This document shows positions 7,043 to 9,878 of a stretch of DNA of 9,878 bases, piece by piece. The notes beneath the pieces were generated by a model, which ran no database searches, was not told the origin of the DNA, and saw only the letters and a list, made by a program, of their open reading frames with translations. This stretch comes from Galactobacter sp. (GTDB lineage: Bacteria; Actinomycetota; Actinomycetes; Actinomycetales; Micrococcaceae), in NCBI RefSeq assembly GCF_022712295.1, contig NZ_JALAGT010000210.1, positions 1 through 9,878 of the forward strand. Direction: 5' to 3'. A program made the translations under genes and the position numbers. Each line of letters opens with the position of its first letter. The stretch's first letter is position 1.

Positions 7043-7200
7043 CTCAGGAGTCAGTTGTGCTCAGTGGTGGGGCCCTTAGCCGGCGTAATTGACTCCTGAG
7101 GCAACTGGACTGGCATAACTGACTCCTGAGACAACCGGATGAGCTCGGGAGTCGGTTGTGCTGGGTGCAGGCGGTTATACGCCGCGGAAGTGACTCCTGA
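7043..7200. repeat. Left palindromic repeat cluster
   Basis: This cluster fills most of the 287-nt gap after the ABC-F gene. It holds two palindromes, each exactly 50 bp from GGAGTC to GACTCC: 7047-7096 and 7148-7197, with starts 101 bp apart. The outer arms of the first extend to 14 bases (CTCAGGAGTCAGTT at 7043-7056 against AATTGACTCCTGAG at 7087-7100, one mismatch). Between them a further right-arm copy, AACTGACTCCTGAG (7117-7130), lies 30 bp after the one at 7087; read on the minus strand it is a copy of the 31-bp monomer found downstream of 8244, so that monomer is inverted here. In addition, 7117-7130 can pair with CTCGGGAGTCGGTT (7144-7157, 12 of 14). The same family recurs on the other side of the next gene. 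No protein-coding signal is seen. Confidence 0.85.
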
Positions 7201-7254
7201 ATTACCGCCGGGTGTGGGGTGATCTCTGTTTCTTGGCTGCTTCGAAGCTCGGCC

Positions 7255-7263
7255 TGTGGATAA
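7255..7263 (-). promoter_or_regulatory. Perfect DnaA-box sequence
   Basis: TGTGGATAA on the + strand is TTATCCACA on the - strand, the strict consensus DnaA box. It lies 39 nt before the ATG of the DUF559-type gene. I see no second box nearby, no AT-rich unwinding element and no dnaA or dnaN gene, so this is not an origin. It could be a DnaA-responsive site or chance. The surrounding gap (7201-7302) also has the 10-bp palindrome GCTTCGAAGC (7239-7248) and no clear promoter. Confidence 0.45.
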
Positions 7264-7302
7264 CGCTGACGGCGATAGTGGTGTTCCTGCCAGGCTTGGG
7301 GG

Positions 7303-8247
7303 ATGTCCAGACGTACTCCACTGCCAGCGGAACCTGGCACGGTGTTCGCGGTGCACGATGCCGTTGAAGCCGGAATCAGTCGTGCTGCCAGAGATCATCC
7401 GGCCTTCTTCCGCCCTTTTCGTGGGGCACGGATGCTGCCAGTGCAAGACCAAGGTCACGTAGCTGAGATCAAGCAGCGGATGCGTGCTTTGTTGGCAGTG
7501 GTGGCACCCGGGACGTTCTTCTACGGTCCAAGTGCTGCGGTCCTCTGGCGGATACCGCTGCCATACGGATTGCTGGATCAGTTGCACGTGGCCGTCATGT
7601 ATCCGGCATCAGCGGTGCGCAGGGTAGGTGTGAAATCAACACGGATGAGGTCCCATCTTGCCGATGTCGTCGATGGGAATGAGTATCGGGCCTTGTCGGC
7701 TGCAGCGACTTGGGCTTCTCTGGCTCCATTCCTGGACGACGATGACCTGGTAGCGGCAGCGGACCACTTGATCTGTCCAGGAATTGACCCTGGCGGTCGG
7801 CACCCCGAACGTGTGACTCCGCCGATATGCACGTTGGAGGACTTACGCACTGTGTTGGGTCGTGGCCGCTGGCCTCACGCACCACGTCTCAGGCTCGCGC
7901 TTGAGCGAGCACGAGTAGGCAGCAAGTCGAGACCGGAAACGCAACTGCGGCTAGGACTCACTGCAGCCGGCCTGCCTGAACCCGAATTGAATCGGGACAT
8001 CTGGGAAGGAGACCAGTGGTTGGCCTGCCCGGATCTGGTGTATCGGAAGTACAGAGTGTGCATCGAGTATCAGAGCGCTCATCACCGGACGGCCCAGCAA
8101 TACGACGCTGACATAGATCGACGCCGGCGTCTTCAGTCTGCCGGGTGGATTGTGGTGGAGCTGACCTCTACTCACGTGCTGCGATCACCTCAAACGTCAG
8201 TGCGTAGGGTGGCTGAGGCTCTGCGGGAACGTGGCTGGGAAGGCTGA
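7303..8247 (+). CDS. DUF559/Vsr-like endonuclease-domain protein
   Basis: The product is 314 aa. The C-terminal third (about 208-312) is a DUF559 domain, related to Vsr repair nucleases and the PD-(D/E)XK fold: E212 in SRPETQL, D244 in CPDLVYRK, E255 in CIEYQS, H260/H261 and D270 in the YDADIDRRRRL helix, then GWIVVELT. In relatives the segment after EY is usually DG..H or QGDHH; here it reads QSAHH, which may alter activity. Residues 1-200 resemble the region that precedes DUF559 in many actinobacterial proteins annotated with an AbiEi-like antitoxin domain, but I see no partner toxin. The ATG at 7303 follows a G-run rather than a good ribosome-binding site. Hand counts give 53% G+C at 7621-7680 against 72% at 6061-6120 in the ABC-F gene, suggesting acquisition. 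Palindromic repeats flank it on both sides and a repeat monomer starts at its stop codon. Biochemical function is unknown. Confidence 0.82.
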   Translation: MSRRTPLPAEPGTVFAVHDAVEAGISRAARDHPAFFRPFRGARMLPVQDQGHVAEIKQRMRALLAVVAPGTFFYGPSAAVLWRIPLPYGLLDQLHVAVMYPASAVRRVGVKSTRMRSHLADVVDGNEYRALSAAATWASLAPFLDDDDLVAAADHLICPGIDPGGRHPERVTPPICTLEDLRTVLGRGRWPHAPRLRLALERARVGSKSRPETQLRLGLTAAGLPEPELNRDIWEGDQWLACPDLVYRKYRVCIEYQSAHHRTAQQYDADIDRRRRLQSAGWIVVELTSTHVLRSPQTSVRRVAEALRERGWEG

Positions 8248-8596
8248 GGAATCGGATGTACTGGGTGCACGTGATTGAGGAGTCGGCTGTGCTGAGTACG
8301 CCCGATTGGGGAGTCAGTTGCGCTGAGTACGCCGCGTTGGGGAGTCACTTCCGCGGCGTTCGGCGGACAGCAGGCGGCGTAAATGACTCCTGTGTTTCGG
8401 GGCTGCGTTGGGGAGTCGGTTGCGCTGAGTGTCTCGGGTTGAGGAGTCACTTACGCAGTGATCGGCGGCTAGTAGGCGGCGGAAATGACTCCTGAGTTTC
8501 GGGTCTGCGTTGGGGAGTCGGTTGCGCTGAGTACGGCGGGTTGGGGAGTCACCTCCGCAGTGTCCGGCAGCCAGCAGGCGGCGCAAGTGACTCCCG
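8244..8596. repeat. Right palindromic repeat array, 102-bp period
   Basis: Two building blocks alternate. Block A is 31 bp, typically opening TTGGGGAGTCGGTTGCGCTG and continuing AGTACG; copies start at 8244 (degenerate, with GGAATC), 8275, 8306, 8408 and 8510. Block B is 71 bp and contains a 50-bp palindrome whose arms read GGAGTCACTTnCGC and GCGnnAAnTGACTCC; the palindromes are 8341-8390, 8443-8492 and 8545-8594, starting exactly 102 bp apart. The order is A-A-A-B-A-B-A-B, the last B being cut short near 8596. Three A copies in a row at the left abut the nuclease gene, the first overlapping its TGA. The interiors of the B palindromes vary more than the arms, consistent with selection or gene conversion acting on the hairpin. 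This stretch explains the 474-nt gap before the next gene; I see no coding function in it. Confidence 0.9.
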
Positions 8597-8600
8597 AAGG

Positions 8601-8625
8601 CCTTGGACCGGCTGCAGGCCCAAGG
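8601..8625. other. Imperfect hairpin at the edge of the repeat array
   Basis: CCTTGG (8601-8606) pairs with CCAAGG (8620-8625); two further C-G pairs follow after one mismatch, leaving a 7-nt loop. It sits immediately after the last repeat. There is no T-run, so it may be a U-less terminator, an array boundary element or incidental. Confidence 0.35.
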
Positions 8626-8684
8626 AGTGATCCGCTGACCACTGGAAGCCGCAAGCCCTTCCCCTGACTCCAGCACCGGCCTAA

Positions 8685-8700
8685 CGTGATCCACATCACA
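8685..8700. promoter_or_regulatory. CRP/GlxR-like operator
   Basis: CGTGATCCACATCACA matches TGTGA-N6-TCACA at 9 of 10 defined positions, the binding pattern of cAMP-responsive CRP/GlxR regulators common in actinobacteria. It ends 21 nt before the ATG at 8722, so a bound regulator would probably overlap or follow the promoter and could repress. No convincing -35/-10 pair is visible around it. Confidence 0.6.
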
Positions 8701-8721
8701 GAATCGGGTCGAGGAATGGGT

Positions 8722-9837
8722 ATGAACACCACAGCACGCAAGCACCATGAGGATCACACGTACGACGTCGTGGTGGTGGGCTCCGGGGCGGCGGCCCTCA
8801 CAACCGCACTGGGAGCCATCGATGAGGGGCTCAGCGTTCTCGTCCTGGAGAGCACGGACAAATTCGGCGGGAACACCGCGATGTCCGGCGGTGGACTGTG
8901 GCTGCCCAACAATCCACTGATGCGCCGCGAGAGAGTCAGCGACTCCCGCGATGAAGCCCTGACCTACCTCGAAGCCACCGTGGGTGAACCTGGCGACGCC
9001 TCGAACCGAGCCCGCAAGGAAGCCTTCGTGGATGGGATCGAGGACTACATCACCACCACGGAGCGCTACGGGTTCGAGTGGACCCGGGCCAAGAACTATC
9101 CCGATTACTACCCGGAGGCCCCGGGCGGAAAAATCGGTCGTTCGGTTGAACTGAAACCGGTGGACGCCAAGCCGCTCGGCGACCTCAGCAAGGATTCCCG
9201 CGCACTCTTGCCGTTCCCGATGATGAACGGGGACATGTACCTGCTGACCAGAGCCTTCGGCACCGTGGGAGGTTTCTTCCAGGGAGCCAAGCTGGTCTTC
9301 CGCACCCTCGGCGGCCTGCTCCGAGGACGGCGAGAACTGGGCATGGGCGGCGCACTCGCGGCAGCCCTCGCGAAGGCCGTGATCGTGGACGGCAAGGCGC
9401 CCCTCTGGCTCAACGCCAGGGCCACCAAGCTGATCACCGAGGACAACAGGATCACCGGAGTCGAGGTCGACAACAACGGCGCTCCAACCATCGTCAGGGC
9501 CCGTAAGGGAGTCCTCATGGGCACCGGGGGATTCGACCAGGACAAGGCCCGCCGCCTGGAGCTGCAGGGTGTGGAGGGCAACCCGGCCGGTTCTCCTGGA
9601 GCCCTGGGCCAAGGGATCGACATGGCCCGAGCGGTCGGGGCGGACATGGAGTACCTGGAGGATGCTTGGTGGGGTGCCACGGTCCAGCCCGTGGAGGGCG
9701 GCCTCTCCTCCTTCATCGTGGGGGAGCGGTCCATGCCGCACTCCATCATGGTGGACGCCCATGGCAAACGCTTCGCCAACGAGTCCGAGTCCTATGTGGA
9801 TCTGGGCCACCACATGCTGGAGCACGACGACGCCTGA
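8722..9837 (+). pseudogene. FAD-dependent oxidoreductase (KstD/fumarate reductase type), truncated
   Basis: The reading frame encodes the N-terminal two thirds of an FAD-binding oxidoreductase of the 3-ketosteroid dehydrogenase/flavoprotein fumarate reductase superfamily. The ATG at 8722 is chosen for GAGGA (8711-8715) 6 nt upstream; ATG 8716 and GTG 8686 are in frame. Visible features are the Rossmann motif VVVGSGAAALTTA (17-29), E43 at the end of the second strand, FGGNTAMSGGGLWLPNN (48-64), PDYYPEAPGG (127-136), where KstD enzymes carry an active-site Tyr, and GKRFANESESYVDLGHH (348-364). It stops at residue 371, whereas relatives run to about 500-570 and end with a second FAD-contacting segment and an active-site Tyr-Gly region. 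That part is absent. Past the TGA the same frame stays open to the window end (9838-9878), while both other frames hit stops. Nonsense mutation, frameshift or sequence error are all possible. The substrate cannot be named. Confidence 0.75.
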
Positions 9838-9878
9838 GTTCCTTCTCGGTTCGCGGCGCGTAGCACCGTGAACACCCA

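Noticed and set aside
7255..7263. Replication origin
   Set aside because: There is only one DnaA box, with no AT-rich element, dnaA, dnaN or initiator gene.
7303..8247. Antitoxin of an AbiE-type toxin-antitoxin pair
   Set aside because: The N-terminal resemblance is loose, the C-terminus is a nuclease-like domain, and no toxin gene adjoins it.
8256..8495. 79-codon plus-strand frame within the repeats
   Set aside because: The peptide is just the repeat translated twice, with no ribosome-binding site and no feature beyond the 34-codon periodicity.
8275..8596. CRISPR array
   Set aside because: The intervals between palindromes are themselves copies of one 31-bp block plus conserved flanks, not unique spacers, and no cas gene is present.
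7029..8608. Target-site duplication or terminal inverted repeat around the repeat-nuclease block (CCAAGG near 7033, CCTTGG at 8601)
   Set aside because: Only about six bases match in inverted orientation, and the downstream copy is better explained as an arm of the local hairpin 8601-8625.
8314..9825. 503-codon open frame on the minus strand
   Set aside because: It mirrors the FAD oxidoreductase frame and continues through the repeat array only because the 102-bp period is a multiple of three, which keeps a repeated frame open.

Overview
The window looks like chromosome of a high-GC Gram-positive actinobacterium. Gene order tatD, rpfB-type resuscitation factor, rsmA/ksgA, ispE, ABC-F is a well-known actinobacterial neighbourhood. 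Strong C/G third-position bias, GTG/TTG starts and near-leaderless starts fit too. I would guess Micrococcales, perhaps Micrococcaceae, but no rRNA or other marker here fixes the genus. All genes I can support lie on the + strand.

Core block, 122-7015. A TatD-family metal-dependent DNase with a long disordered N-terminus (122-1144) is followed by a well-formed sigma-70-like promoter and a secreted or anchored Rpf muralytic enzyme with three DUF348 repeats, a G5 domain, a Ser/Lys linker and the Rpf catalytic domain (1314-2564). Next are the 16S rRNA dimethyltransferase RsmA (2641-3567) and, overlapping it by 4 nt, an IspE-like GHMP kinase that has lost most of the residues IspE needs (3564-4502). 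A small acidic lipoprotein of unknown function (4649-5080) and a Uup-like ABC-F ATPase (5165-7015) complete the block. Several of these genes have a TANNNT box placed so that transcription would begin at or within a few bases of the start codon.

Accessory block, about 7016-8640. A DUF559/Vsr-like endonuclease-domain gene (7303-8247), visibly poorer in G+C than its neighbours, sits inside an array of palindromic repeats. Five palindromes each measure exactly 50 bp from GGAGTC to GACTCC (7047-7096, 7148-7197, 8341-8390, 8443-8492, 8545-8594). Downstream of the gene they recur every 102 bp, separated by copies of a 31-bp monomer; upstream the spacing is 101 bp and the monomer appears inverted. 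The first downstream monomer begins at the gene's stop codon. A perfect DnaA-box sequence lies just upstream of the gene. No transposase or integrase is visible. This repeat-nuclease locus is the most unusual thing in the window.

Right end, 8685-9878. A CRP/GlxR-like operator precedes a KstD/fumarate-reductase-type FAD oxidoreductase that stops at 371 residues (9835-9837), well short of the family's usual length and before the C-terminal part of the FAD domain, so it is probably broken or carries a sequence error. The window ends 41 bases later.
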